Part shown: piece by piece, positions 53,515-62,587 of the stretch
Numbering within the stretch: the stretch's first letter is position 1
Layout of the letters: each line of letters begins with the position of its first letter
Source of the DNA: Deltaproteobacteria bacterium
GTDB lineage: Bacteria > Myxococcota_A > Polyangia > Polyangiales > Houyiibacteriaceae
Length of the DNA: 64,000 nucleotides
Reading direction: 5' to 3'
Assembly (NCBI GenBank): GCA_017644045.1
Contig: JAEPMI010000004.1
Coordinates: 1 to 64,000 of the forward strand
Made by a program: the position numbers and the translations under genes
The notes under the pieces: model-generated
What the model saw: the letters and a program-made list of their open reading frames with translations, nothing else
Databases searched by the model: none
Told to the model about the DNA's origin: nothing

Positions 53515-54618
53515 ATGAGCGATTCGAAGAGAAGCCGCACCACGCTCCGTCGCCATCCGGAGCGCGCTCGCCCCGAGGACCTGCACGCCGTGCTGGACGA
53601 GGCGATGATCGTCCACGTCGGCGTGGCCACCGAGCGCGGCCCGCTCGTACTGCCCATGGCCTTCGGTCGCATCGGCGAGCGACTCTACCTGCATGGCGCG
53701 GTGGCCAACGGCTTGCTGAAGGCGCTGGGCCAGGGTGATGCGTGCGTGGTCGCGACCCACCTCGACGGGCTGGTGCTCGCGAAGTCCACCTTCCGCCACT
53801 CGATGAACTACCGCAGCGCAGTGGCCTTCGGACCGCTCCATGCCGTCGACGACCCGGCCGAGATCGCCGCGGCGCTCGACGCGATCACCGACCACGCGCT
53901 CCCTGGTCGGAGCGCCGAGGCTCGCTCCCCGAACCCGAGCGAGAGCCGCGCCACCCGCGTGATGGCCATGGATCTCACCGAGGCGTCCGTGAAGGTGCGC
54001 ACCGGACCACCCAGCACGAACGAGGACGACGCGCTCGTGCCCGCCTGGACCGGTGTCCTCCCACTCGCGCTTCGCGCCGGCCCGCCGGAGACCATCGACG
54101 CCGTTCGCTCGCCGGCGCTCCGCGCAGCGATCCTCGCCCGAGCGCCGCGGCTCGGCGGGTCGTTCCAGGTCGGCGAGTACACCATCGACACCGACCCGAC
54201 CCGGCTCGACCTCGACCGCGTGCTGCGATGGATCCGCGACGAGTCGTACTGGGGCCAGAGCCTCACCGAAGAGCGCTTGCTGCGTTCGCTGCACGCCGCC
54301 TTCCTCGTCGGCGTCTACGACGCGAAAGGCACCCAGGTGGCGATCGCTCGCGTCGTCACCGACGAGGTCACCCTTGCCTGGCTCGGTGACGTCTTCGTCG
54401 ACGAGGCCCACCGACACCGTGGCCTCGGCCGCGCGATGGTGCGCTTCGTGGTCGAGCATCCGCGCTTCGCCGACGTGCGGAAGTGGCTGCTCGGCACCGC
54501 CGATGCGCACGAGCTCTACCGTAGCCTGGGCTTCGAAGACGCCCCCGCGGGTCGGTACATGATCCGCCCTCGGAGCGACAATCCGGTGGCAACACGGCCC
54601 ATCGTCTCGCGGGCGTGA
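53515..54618 (+). CDS. pyridoxamine-oxidase-like flavin-binding domain fused to GNAT acetyltransferase
   Basis: This encodes 367 residues. The N-terminal 215 residues resemble a pyridoxamine-5'-phosphate-oxidase-like/flavin-nucleotide-binding protein of the NimA-like type (RARPEDLHAVLDEAMIVHVG, FRHSMNYRSAV). The C-terminal 140 residues form a GNAT acetyltransferase with the acetyl-CoA loop EAHRHRGLGRAM. The GNAT half ends with LYRSLGFEDA. Fusing the two is uncommon. ATG 53515 is chosen; 53503 is an alternative. It is divergent from MocR, which senses PLP-type ligands, so a link to B6 metabolism or detoxification of a B6-related amine is plausible but not shown. Confidence 0.82.
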   Translation: MSDSKRSRTTLRRHPERARPEDLHAVLDEAMIVHVGVATERGPLVLPMAFGRIGERLYLHGAVANGLLKALGQGDACVVATHLDGLVLAKSTFRHSMNYRSAVAFGPLHAVDDPAEIAAALDAITDHALPGRSAEARSPNPSESRATRVMAMDLTEASVKVRTGPPSTNEDDALVPAWTGVLPLALRAGPPETIDAVRSPALRAAILARAPRLGGSFQVGEYTIDTDPTRLDLDRVLRWIRDESYWGQSLTEERLLRSLHAAFLVGVYDAKGTQVAIARVVTDEVTLAWLGDVFVDEAHRHRGLGRAMVRFVVEHPRFADVRKWLLGTADAHELYRSLGFEDAPAGRYMIRPRSDNPVATRPIVSRA

Positions 54619-54649
54619 CAATGACGTTCTCCAAGCGCATGCTCGGGCC

Positions 54650-55558
54650 GTGCGCATCGACGACATGCGGCTCTTCGCGGCGGTCGCCGAGCGGCTGAGC
54701 TTCACCGCCGCCGCCGAGGACCTCGGGGTGCCCAAGCAGACCGTGTCCCGCCGGGTCGCCGCCCTCGAGAGCGAGCTCGGCGTGCGCCTCCTGCACCGGA
54801 CCACGCGCTCGATGCGCCTGACCGACGTGGGCCGCGCCTACGCGACGCGCTGCGCTCAGATCGTGAAGATGGCGGACGACGCCAACCAGGCGGTCACCGA
54901 TCAAAGCGACCAGGTGCTCGGCACCCTTCGCGTCACCGCCGACCCGCTCTTCGGCGAGGCCTTTCTCGCGGACCTGGTCCACGACTACCGACAAGCCCAC
55001 CCGGGCGTGACGGTCGAGCTGATGCTCACGCAGCGAAAGGTCGACCTCGTCGAGGAGGGCTTCGACGTCGCCTTCCGCGTCGGCGCCATGGCGGACTCGT
55101 CGCTGGTCGCCACCGCGCTCGGACCCGCGTCGATGTCCTACTGCGCGAGCCCGAGCTACCTCGAGGCGCGCGGCCGCCCGGTGCACCCGAACGAGCTCGA
55201 GCAGCACGACTGCATCACGCTCCTTCCGGAGAGCAGCGCGAGCCGTTGGCTCTTCATGATCGACGACGCCATGAAGTGGTTCCCGATCGAGAGCCGACTC
55301 CGAGTGAACCATCTGCCGACCGCTCGCCGTCTCGCCGTGGCCGACGCGGGCATCGTGAACCTACCCGCCTTCGCCGCGAAGCCGCTCATCGAGGCCGGCC
55401 TCCTCGAGCCCGTGCTCCAGGGCTTCCAGGCGCCCTTCGGCGACGTCCGCCTGGTCTACCTCGGCCGCGGCCTGCTCTCACCGCGGGTCCGCCACTTCAT
55501 CGACATGGCCGTCGAGCGCTTCCGCCGCGACAACCTGCTCCCGCCGCCGATGGAGTGA
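54650..55558 (+). CDS. LysR-family transcriptional regulator
   Basis: The product has 302 residues, full length for the family. The HTH is complete (MRLFAAVAERLSFTAAAE, then GVPKQTVSRRVAALESELG) and the effector-binding domain follows from about residue 90 (LRVTADPLFGEAFLADLV). The protein is most like the DmlR/AaeR-type LysR regulators that repress a neighbouring gene, from the general sequence pattern rather than a firm match. The start is GTG. The preceding gene, the flavin-binding/GNAT fusion, ends 31 bases upstream and is in the same orientation, so the two may be co-transcribed. It abuts the convergent DUF192 gene with no spacer at all. Confidence 0.9.
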   Translation: MRIDDMRLFAAVAERLSFTAAAEDLGVPKQTVSRRVAALESELGVRLLHRTTRSMRLTDVGRAYATRCAQIVKMADDANQAVTDQSDQVLGTLRVTADPLFGEAFLADLVHDYRQAHPGVTVELMLTQRKVDLVEEGFDVAFRVGAMADSSLVATALGPASMSYCASPSYLEARGRPVHPNELEQHDCITLLPESSASRWLFMIDDAMKWFPIESRLRVNHLPTARRLAVADAGIVNLPAFAAKPLIEAGLLEPVLQGFQAPFGDVRLVYLGRGLLSPRVRHFIDMAVERFRRDNLLPPPME

Positions 55559-55945
55559 TCAGAGCCCGTCGGCGAGCATGCCGGCGTCGACCTCCCTCGC
55601 CTCGTCCGCGAGCACCTCGAGAATCCACTGGGCGGTCGCGCATCGGATGGTGTCGTCGCCCGCAGGGATGGCGCGCTCGACCTGCGCGACGGTCGCGGTC
55701 GCGTCGATGAACACCGCGTCGATCGACTGGGTCACGCCAGCGTTGGTGATGCAGAGCTCGTCCTCGACGGGGAACGCGATGAGCAGCCCCTCGCCGGAGT
55801 CGAGGGTCTTGCCGCGCAACCCCTCCATGCGCGCGGCGGCGGTCTCGGCGCGCCGCACGCTCACCTCGAGGACGACCGGGTCACCGATCGCGACGATGTC
55901 GTCACCGCAGCCCGCGAGGAGCAAGAACGTCAACGCTGCGCGCAT
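55559..55945 (-). CDS. DUF192-type lipoprotein
   Basis: The protein has 128 residues. A short lipoprotein signal ends FLLLAGCG. The rest matches the DUF192 family: EVSVRRAETAAARMEGLRG, then LLIAFPVEDELCITNAG and SIDAVFIDATATV. DUF192 proteins are small beta-rich proteins of unknown function found across bacteria and archaea. It is the last gene of a three-gene operon with the tetra-haem cytochrome and the propeller lipoprotein, overlapping the cytochrome stop by one base (TGATG). Co-expression with a periplasmic cytochrome suggests an envelope role. Confidence 0.85.
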   Translation of the reverse strand: MRAALTFLLLAGCGDDIVAIGDPVVLEVSVRRAETAAARMEGLRGKTLDSGEGLLIAFPVEDELCITNAGVTQSIDAVFIDATATVAQVERAIPAGDDTIRCATAQWILEVLADEAREVDAGMLADGL

Positions 55946-58287
55946 CAGAGCGATCGGAGGAAGGCGATGAGCGCCTCGCGCGCGCTCGCGTCGAGCGCTT
56001 CGTAGGCCTGTCGCGACCCGAGCGCCTCACCGGCGTGCGCCGCGATGGCCTCTTCGACGGTCTCGGCGCGGCCGTCGTGCATGTAGGGCGCGCTGGTCGC
56101 GAGCCCCCACAGCGGCGCGGTGCGAAACTCCCGGAAGCCGGCGTCACCGTCGGCGATGCCGAACGCGCCCTCCTCGGCGACGTCGTGCAACAGGATGTCC
56201 GAGTAGAGCGGCACCGGCGCGCCGCTCGAGTCCTCGAGCACCATGTGACAGTCCGTGCAGCCGATCGTGCCGAAGGTCGCTTCGCCGACGTCCTCCATCG
56301 TCGGGTTCTCGTGAGCTCGCGGGGGCGGCGCCTGCATCGCGATGAAGAAGCCGAGCGCTTCCATCGAGGCGAGGTCGATCTCCGGGTCCGCCCACTCGTC
56401 GTCGTCGCTGGTCGCGCCGAAGGTCAGACCCTCCTGCGGCGGAAGGGTCACGCCCATCTCGTTGGTGAGGCCGTCGCGGACGAACTCGATCACCGAGGGC
56501 ACGTTGGCCTTCCACCCGAATCGACCCAGCCGGCCGTCCCCGAGGATGTGCGCCCGCCCGCTGATCCCGTCGGCGTCGAGGTCGTTGGGATCCTCGTTCG
56601 CGAGGATCACCGACTCGGGGATGTCGTCGATCGCGCCGAGGCCGAGCGTGGTCGGCGTCTGCCGGAGCTCGGTGACGTTGGTGTCGGCGTCGAAGGCGGG
56701 ACGCACGGAGTCGAGCGCGTGTCGGTGCGCCATCGTGGTTCCGGTCGACGGGATCTCGAAGACGCCGTCCACGATGGAGCCGTGGCGCGAGACGTCGACG
56801 TCCGAGGGACCGGCGCCACCGATGATCGGATCGAAGTGACAGGCGCGGCACGAGTCGCCGTTGAACGAGGGACCGAGGCCTTCCGTGATCGGGAAGTCGC
56901 GATCGAAGACCGCGCGGCCGAGCTCGTACTCGGCCATCTCGTCGGCGGTGAGCTCTCGTCGCGGCCCGCCGTACTCGCCCGCGGGCGGAACCGCGGCGTC
57001 GGGCGGCAGGAGACCATCGCTGTGTTGGTCGGCGCCGCCGAGCGACTCGAGGAAGGCGACGAGCTGACCCCGTTCGGTCTCGCTCATCGCCGCATAGGCA
57101 TCCGCCGCCGCCTGGGCTTCGCCACCGTGCATGCGGATGGCGTCGTCGAGGCTGTCGGCGCGTCCGTCGTGCAGGTAGGGTCCGACCGGGCTCACGCCCC
57201 AGAGCGGTTGCGTGCGGAACTCGGAGCCCGTGGCGTCGAGCATCAGGATGCCGTCCGCGAGCTCGGGGCCCATGTCGTGGATGAGGAAGTCCGAGTACGG
57301 GAAGATCAGGCCGCGCGGTCCCTTCAGCGACTCGACGTGACAGCCACTGCAGTTGGCTTCCTCGAAGAGCAGATGACCCGCCTCGGTCTCCGCGGTCGGC
57401 TCGTCGGGCTCGGGCGGCGCGAGGAGCATCGCCCAGCTCACGAGGTCGTAGAGGTCCTCGACGCTCAGCTCGGGGTCGGGGACGCCGTCGTCGTCGGTGG
57501 TGCGCACGCCGGGCGGGATCGTCGCCTGAGCATCCGAACGCCGACCGATGAGCGCATCGCCGCGGCTCGCAGGCTCCTCGACGACCTCGACCGGCACCGG
57601 CAGCGCCGCGGCGAGCTCCGGCGGGAGCGGGTCGGTGGTGATGCCGAGGTGGTTGAAGAGCGGCCCGCGAAGGAAGCCTTCGATGCTGAGCGTCTGCGAC
57701 TTGCGACCGAAGCGCGCGACGAAACCACGCTCGTAGTTCGGGCGGCCGCTGATGCCGTCACCGTCGCGGTCGGCGGGGTCGGCGTTGGCGAGGATCGCCT
57801 CGTCGGGGAGCTCGGCGATCAGACCGACGCCGAAGAAGGGGATCGGGTTGCGCGTCGCGAAGTGGTTCGCGCCCTCGGGCGTCGGAACGCGGCTGCCGTC
57901 GACGTGGAACTGGTCGAGGACGCCGTTGACGCCGAGCTCCACCCGCGAGCCGTCCGGGAAGGTCTGACCGACGAGGAGGAAGTCGCGGTAGTGCGCGCCC
58001 GCGCCACCGAAGACCGGCTTCTCGTGACAGGCCGCGCAGAAGGTGACGTTGAACGTGGGTCCGAGCCCGTCGGTCGGTGAGAAGCGCCGCGTCGCCACCT
58101 CCTCGCCGCGGGCGAAGGTCTCGAGCTGCTCCGGCGTGGCGCTCGGGATGGGCTCGCCCATCGGCGCGTAGATGCCCTCGGCGGGCTTGGGGTCTCCCGG
58201 ACAAGCGGCGAGGGCTCCCATCAGCACGGACGCCAGCGCGAGCCTACTCGCCACCCGCCAGCTGTCGTTCGTAAGCGATTCCGACAT
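55945..58287 (-). CDS. tetra-haem lipoprotein, duplicated DHOR/thiol-oxidoreductase-like cytochrome
   Basis: The product has about 780 residues from the ATG at 58287 (GTG 58254 is an alternative). A lipoprotein signal ends MGALAAC. Four haem-binding CxxCH motifs are present: CAACH and CSGCH in the first half, CRACH and CTDCH in the second. Each half has the DHOR pattern (GLGPTFN/GLGPSFN before the first haem, then GRFGRKSQ or GRFGWKAN, DADGISGR, and YLHDGRA/YMHDGRA after the second). So it is an internal duplication of a di-haem cytochrome. Family members transfer electrons in the periplasm and some act as peroxidases. Middle gene of the operon. Confidence 0.9.
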   Translation of the reverse strand: MSESLTNDSWRVASRLALASVLMGALAACPGDPKPAEGIYAPMGEPIPSATPEQLETFARGEEVATRRFSPTDGLGPTFNVTFCAACHEKPVFGGAGAHYRDFLLVGQTFPDGSRVELGVNGVLDQFHVDGSRVPTPEGANHFATRNPIPFFGVGLIAELPDEAILANADPADRDGDGISGRPNYERGFVARFGRKSQTLSIEGFLRGPLFNHLGITTDPLPPELAAALPVPVEVVEEPASRGDALIGRRSDAQATIPPGVRTTDDDGVPDPELSVEDLYDLVSWAMLLAPPEPDEPTAETEAGHLLFEEANCSGCHVESLKGPRGLIFPYSDFLIHDMGPELADGILMLDATGSEFRTQPLWGVSPVGPYLHDGRADSLDDAIRMHGGEAQAAADAYAAMSETERGQLVAFLESLGGADQHSDGLLPPDAAVPPAGEYGGPRRELTADEMAEYELGRAVFDRDFPITEGLGPSFNGDSCRACHFDPIIGGAGPSDVDVSRHGSIVDGVFEIPSTGTTMAHRHALDSVRPAFDADTNVTELRQTPTTLGLGAIDDIPESVILANEDPNDLDADGISGRAHILGDGRLGRFGWKANVPSVIEFVRDGLTNEMGVTLPPQEGLTFGATSDDDEWADPEIDLASMEALGFFIAMQAPPPRAHENPTMEDVGEATFGTIGCTDCHMVLEDSSGAPVPLYSDILLHDVAEEGAFGIADGDAGFREFRTAPLWGLATSAPYMHDGRAETVEEAIAAHAGEALGSRQAYEALDASAREALIAFLRSL

Positions 58288-59221
58288 ACTCGCCGGACGA
58301 CGAAGCAAAGTTCCCGCCAACCGCCGTCAGGCGGCGGCTCGCATCGCCGAAGACCGCGTGAAAGGTCTCGAAGGTGGCGGGGAGCGCCTCCTCGTATTCG
58401 AGGCTCTCGAAGTCGACGGTGGCGATCGTCCCCTCGATGCCGACGACGTGGATCGTGTCGCGGTCGCCCATCCAGATGCCGTTCAGACCCGGCAAGGGCG
58501 AGAGGCTCTGCGTGCGCCACTCCGTGCCATCCCAGACGCTGATGACACCGTTGGAGCGACCACCGACGACGGCGACGCGATCCGGACCCGTACCCCAGAC
58601 GCTGATCAGATCGTCGCTGGTACCCACGAGCTCCTCACGCAGCGTCGAGCCATCCCAGCGAAGGAGCGTGCCGCGCTGACCCACGATGAAGACGTCGTCC
58701 GCGCCCGTGCCCCACACCTTGAAGAGCGCCCGCACTCCGGGGCGTTCCAGCGTCGGAAGCTCGACGGTCGCCCACGCCGCCCCGTCGTAGTGGAGCAGGG
58801 TCGCGGTCGCCTCCGGGAAGCCGCTGCCGCCGACCGCCCAGATGTCGCTGGGTGAGGCGCCCCACACGCCCCAGAGGTCCTCGGTGGTGCTGGATTCGAT
58901 GGCGCTCCACGCGGATCCGTCCCAGTGGAGGATGGTCCCGCCATTGCCGACGACCCAGAGATCGTCGGGCCCGAAGCCATACACCCAGTTGAGGAGGGGC
59001 ACGTCGAGGCCGGTGTCGACGGGGGCCCACTCCCCACCGGCGTCGCTCATGACGACGCCGGCCTCGGGCTGGCCGCCGACTGCGTAGCGCACGTCTCCGT
59101 CGGGGCTCCATGTGCTGAGGAGCCACCCGGTGTCGGTCGCGTCGTAGGCGGGGTCCCAGGTGGTGTCGACCCCCGGTGGACACGCCACCAGGAGGGCCAG
59201 GACGGGGAGCAAACGAGTCAC
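58244..59221 (-). CDS. beta-propeller lipoprotein with VWG repeats
   Basis: This encodes 325 residues. The signal ends ALLVAC. The rest is a propeller of short repeats of the type DLWVVGNGGTILHWDGSAW, with further blades GVWGASPSDIWAVGG and VWGTGADDVFIVGQRGTLL, the Myxococcota VWGtg-D-W-VG-GtilhwdG repeat. It is a surface or periplasmic lipoprotein with no obvious enzymatic residues. GTG 59221 puts the lipobox at a normal distance; the frame is open to 59293. It is the first gene of the operon with the tetra-haem cytochrome and DUF192 genes and overlaps the cytochrome start by about 44 bases. It is divergent from the GT2-GH16 gene. Confidence 0.8.
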   Translation of the reverse strand: MTRLLPVLALLVACPPGVDTTWDPAYDATDTGWLLSTWSPDGDVRYAVGGQPEAGVVMSDAGGEWAPVDTGLDVPLLNWVYGFGPDDLWVVGNGGTILHWDGSAWSAIESSTTEDLWGVWGASPSDIWAVGGSGFPEATATLLHYDGAAWATVELPTLERPGVRALFKVWGTGADDVFIVGQRGTLLRWDGSTLREELVGTSDDLISVWGTGPDRVAVVGGRSNGVISVWDGTEWRTQSLSPLPGLNGIWMGDRDTIHVVGIEGTIATVDFESLEYEEALPATFETFHAVFGDASRRLTAVGGNFASSSGEYVGIAYERQLAGGE

Positions 59222-59358
59222 GTCCGCCCATGGTGGCACGAATCGGACCAGCCACCAGCGTCCGGGGACACCCGCGAGCGACTCCGATGTCACCTTCGAG
59301 GGGAGATTTGTCGGGGTTCGACCGAATCCTGCATCGCCGGTATACGTCCCGGCACGCG

Positions 59359-61818
59359 ATGGTGGATCTCGTCACGGCACTGAGCCTGGCGCTCGTGGTG
59401 TACGCCGCGGGCCACTACCTCTGTGCGCTGATCTTCCTGGGTCACCGTCGGCGGCCCGAGCCGCCCGTGGCCGAGCCGGAGCCGGTGACCGTCCTGGTGC
59501 CGGCCCGCGACGAAGGCGAAGGCGCGGTGCAATGCCTGCGCTCGATCGTCGCGCAGGACCACGCGGGACCGGTCGTCGCCCGATTGCTGATCTGCGATGA
59601 GGACGACACCGCCCTCGCCCCCGTCCGCGAGGCCTTCGGGATGGGCGAGGGCCTGACCGCCGAGCCCGCGCCTGGTCGGCGAGTGGAGATCGTGCTGGTC
59701 GGCGAGCACGGCAAGGCCGCGAAGATCCGTGCCGCCATCCAGGACACCGACACGCCATGGACGGCCATTCTCGACGCCGATCACGTGGCTCATCGGCAGT
59801 GGCTCCGCTCCGCGCTCGGCTGCATCGCCCGCGCCCGGTCCGAGGGCAGGCCGACCCGAATGGTCCAGGGGCGCCGCTACCCGCTCGCGGCGCGTGGGCT
59901 CTTCCGCTTCTGGGACTCGCTCCAGCAGCACGTCGGCTGCGAGCTCCTGAACGTCGCCTTCGATCGAATGGGACTCAGCGTCTTCTTCACCGGCACCACC
60001 GCGGTGATGGAGACCGGGCTCCTGCGCGAGCACCCGCTGCGCGACGTGCTCACCGAGGACATCGACTTCAGCTACGCGACCTTCTTCGAGGGCGAGCTGA
60101 TCGTGGCCGATCCGAGCTACGGCTCGGCGGAAGAAGTCTCGCCCGATCTCTACAGCTTCCTCGCTCGTCGGCGCCGCTGGGCGAACGGGCACACCGAGGC
60201 CTTCCTGCGGCACCTGCCGAAGCTCTGGAAGGCGCGGCTGCCGCTCCTCTCCAAGGTGCAGTTCCTCTTTCACGGGTTGCACTACCTGGTGATCGTCCCG
60301 GTGTTCGCGCTCCACCTGATGGTGGGGCTGCTCTTCCTCGAGGGGCTCCCGCAGCGCTCGATCGTCGCGAGCCTGATCTCGGCGTTCTTCCTCGCGGTGC
60401 TGGTCGGGCGCTCGCAGCGGACCAAGGGCGGGCTCCATCGCGGGCTCGAGGTCGCCGTGCTCTTCGTGTGGCTCGCGCCGGCGATGCTCATCGCGTCGAA
60501 CGTCGTGCTCGCGCTGGTCACCGGGGATGCGCAGCGTGCGTCGCTCCCGCTCGACCCGAGCGTCGCGTACATCGAGCCCCTGACCCTGGCCGCCTTCGCC
60601 GCGCCGCTCGTGCTCCTGGTCGTCGGGTTGATCCGTTTCCGGCAGCTCGGTCTCGGCACGGCGCTCGGGCTGGTGCTCACCTACCCCGTCGCCTTCTACC
60701 TCGACGGCGCGGGCGCGCTGCTCGGTTGTCTCGATGCGTTCATCGACCGTCAGCGCTGGCGGAAGGTGGCGCGGAGCCGGAACGACGGACCGAACGGCGA
60801 CGTCGAGCCCATCGGTCTGCGTGAGAGCTGGCGTCTCGGCGGCGGCCTCGTCCTACAGCCCGGCGAAGAGCCGCGCCGCTGGGGCGGCGTGCTGCTCGGC
60901 GGTCTCGCCGTGGTGGCCTTCGCGGCGGGCATCTTCGGCTGGCCGGAACGCGTGGTGGCCGCGAGCGAGCTCCGCTGCGAACGGCACGAGGCCGACGACC
61001 TCCCCTGGATCGACGACCAGGCGACCGCTCACTGCGACGGCGGCCCGCGCTTCGCCCTGCGCACCGGCTCGCCGACGTTGATCCGGGAAGACGCGATGAC
61101 GGAGGTCGACGAGTCCTTCTGGCAGCGCGGCGACGCGACCTTCCCGTGCAACGAGTCGTACTTCACGCCGGGCAACGTGGAGACGAGCGCCGAGGGCGTG
61201 ACCTTCGCGCTCCGTGAAGAGGACCGCGAAGACCGCCGCTTCACGTCCGGCTCTCTCTCGACGGGCGAGGACGGCGAGTTCCGCTTCGGCCGCTTCGAGG
61301 TGACGCTGAAAGCGAGCCCGGCCTCCGGTGTGGTCAGCGCCTTCTTCCTCTATCGCTTCGATCCCTGGCAGGAGATCGATTTCGAGTTCGTCGGCAAGGA
61401 CACCACCAAGGCGCTGCTCAACGTCTATTACAACCCCGGCGACGAGGGCGACCTCTACAACTACGGTCACTTCGGCACGCCGGTGGTAGTCGACCTCGGC
61501 TTCGACGCGGCCGAGGGCTTCCACACCTACGCGATCGAGTGGGACGCGGAAGAGATCCGCTGGTTCGCCGACGACCGCCTGATCCACGTGCGCCGCTCCG
61601 GAGAGCCGACGCCGATCCCGCAGCTCCCGATGGTCTTCCACATGAACGCGTGGGCGACCTGCAGCGCCGACCTCGCGGGGCCGCTCGACGCAGACGCGAT
61701 GCCCACGGCCGCATCGTTCCGCGACGTCCGCATCTCCCGCTGGGACGCAGCGCCGCGGTCCGGGCTCGACGCGCTCTTCGGACTCGGTGACGCCGAACCC
61801 GCGAATTGGGCCCAGTAG
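59359..61818 (+). CDS. GT2 beta-glycan synthase fused to GH16 glycosidase/transglycosylase
   Basis: The protein has 819 residues. An N-terminal membrane helix is followed by a cytosolic GT2 domain (about 40-300) with the processive-synthase motifs DAD (D139, D141), TED (VLTEDIDF, D234) and RRRRW (270-274). Four or five more membrane helices follow to about residue 460, and a last one at 510-527. After it comes an extracytoplasmic GH16 domain (about 600-810) with the ExDxxE-like catalytic core WQEIDFEF (E672, D674, E676). The GT2 part would polymerise and extrude a beta-glycan and the GH16 part could trim, hydrolyse or transglycosylate it at the exit. The ATG at 59359 is chosen; an upstream ATG at 59287 is possible. 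Polymer identity is unknown. Confidence 0.9.
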   Translation: MVDLVTALSLALVVYAAGHYLCALIFLGHRRRPEPPVAEPEPVTVLVPARDEGEGAVQCLRSIVAQDHAGPVVARLLICDEDDTALAPVREAFGMGEGLTAEPAPGRRVEIVLVGEHGKAAKIRAAIQDTDTPWTAILDADHVAHRQWLRSALGCIARARSEGRPTRMVQGRRYPLAARGLFRFWDSLQQHVGCELLNVAFDRMGLSVFFTGTTAVMETGLLREHPLRDVLTEDIDFSYATFFEGELIVADPSYGSAEEVSPDLYSFLARRRRWANGHTEAFLRHLPKLWKARLPLLSKVQFLFHGLHYLVIVPVFALHLMVGLLFLEGLPQRSIVASLISAFFLAVLVGRSQRTKGGLHRGLEVAVLFVWLAPAMLIASNVVLALVTGDAQRASLPLDPSVAYIEPLTLAAFAAPLVLLVVGLIRFRQLGLGTALGLVLTYPVAFYLDGAGALLGCLDAFIDRQRWRKVARSRNDGPNGDVEPIGLRESWRLGGGLVLQPGEEPRRWGGVLLGGLAVVAFAAGIFGWPERVVAASELRCERHEADDLPWIDDQATAHCDGGPRFALRTGSPTLIREDAMTEVDESFWQRGDATFPCNESYFTPGNVETSAEGVTFALREEDREDRRFTSGSLSTGEDGEFRFGRFEVTLKASPASGVVSAFFLYRFDPWQEIDFEFVGKDTTKALLNVYYNPGDEGDLYNYGHFGTPVVVDLGFDAAEGFHTYAIEWDAEEIRWFADDRLIHVRRSGEPTPIPQLPMVFHMNAWATCSADLAGPLDADAMPTAASFRDVRISRWDAAPRSGLDALFGLGDAEPANWAQ

Positions 61819-61893
61819 TCGCTGGATTCGACGGCCTCGAACGTCCAGCACTGGGGACTTCAACCTCGCTGCTTCGGATGGGAGGCTCGGTCC

Positions 61894-62574
61894 ATGCGAA
61901 CGATCCTGATTCTCCTCGCCCTCTGTATGGCCTGCGACGACGAACCGACCACGGAACCTCCGAGCACCGAAGCCGCCAACACTCCGAACGTGCCCGTGCC
62001 CAGCCAGCCGGAAGCAGAAGCGGAAGCGGAAGAGACTACCACCGGCTTCATCGAGGCCAAGGTCGATGGGGAGCTGAAGCGCTTCGAGTACCTGCCCGCG
62101 CACGACAACCAGGTGCTCACCCGGGTCACCCACATGCAGGCCCATCCGAGCGCCGACTCGGAGGCGAAGCTCGAGATCACTCTGCTCGGCTGGGACGTGC
62201 GTCAGGAGGAGCTGCCGATGTTCTTCAAGTTCGGCCTCCAGCGAGGCGGAAGCGGCCGCGACATGCTCCGGTCCGCACAGCGGATGCCCGGGATCCGCTA
62301 CGCCGACGAAGCGGGGAACGTCTACAACCGGATGGTCAACGACGACACGCTCGAGTGTCAGAGCCTCGAGGACCTCGTACTCAGCTGTACCTTCTCCGGC
62401 ACGCTCCAGGCGGAGGACGGCGACGCCACGGTGGAGCTGACCGAGGGGCGCGCCGAGGTGCGCCTGGTGACCAACGAGCTCTCCGACCGCTTCGTCGAAG
62501 GAACCGTGGGCATGGCCGCCGACGAGTCGGTCGAGCGCGTGGGGGAGGCGATCGACCGCCGCCGCGGGAACTGA
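61894..62574 (+). CDS. lipoprotein of unknown function next to GT2-GH16 gene
   Basis: This encodes 226 residues. The signal ends LLALCMAC, a lipobox. An acidic/Pro linker with Glu-Ala repeats (QPEAEAEAEE) follows, then a beta-rich domain of about 150 residues (FIEAKVDGELKRFEYL, ITLLGWDVRQEELPMFF, LVLSCTFSGTLQAEDGDATV). I do not recognise it. GGGAGG lies about 9 bases before the ATG, a normal ribosome site. It starts 75 bases after the GT2-GH16 gene in the same orientation, so it may be co-transcribed and act on or with the extruded polymer at the envelope. That link is positional only. Confidence 0.6.
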   Translation: MRTILILLALCMACDDEPTTEPPSTEAANTPNVPVPSQPEAEAEAEETTTGFIEAKVDGELKRFEYLPAHDNQVLTRVTHMQAHPSADSEAKLEITLLGWDVRQEELPMFFKFGLQRGGSGRDMLRSAQRMPGIRYADEAGNVYNRMVNDDTLECQSLEDLVLSCTFSGTLQAEDGDATVELTEGRAEVRLVTNELSDRFVEGTVGMAADESVERVGEAIDRRRGN

Positions 62575-62587
62575 GACGGGCGCGCGC

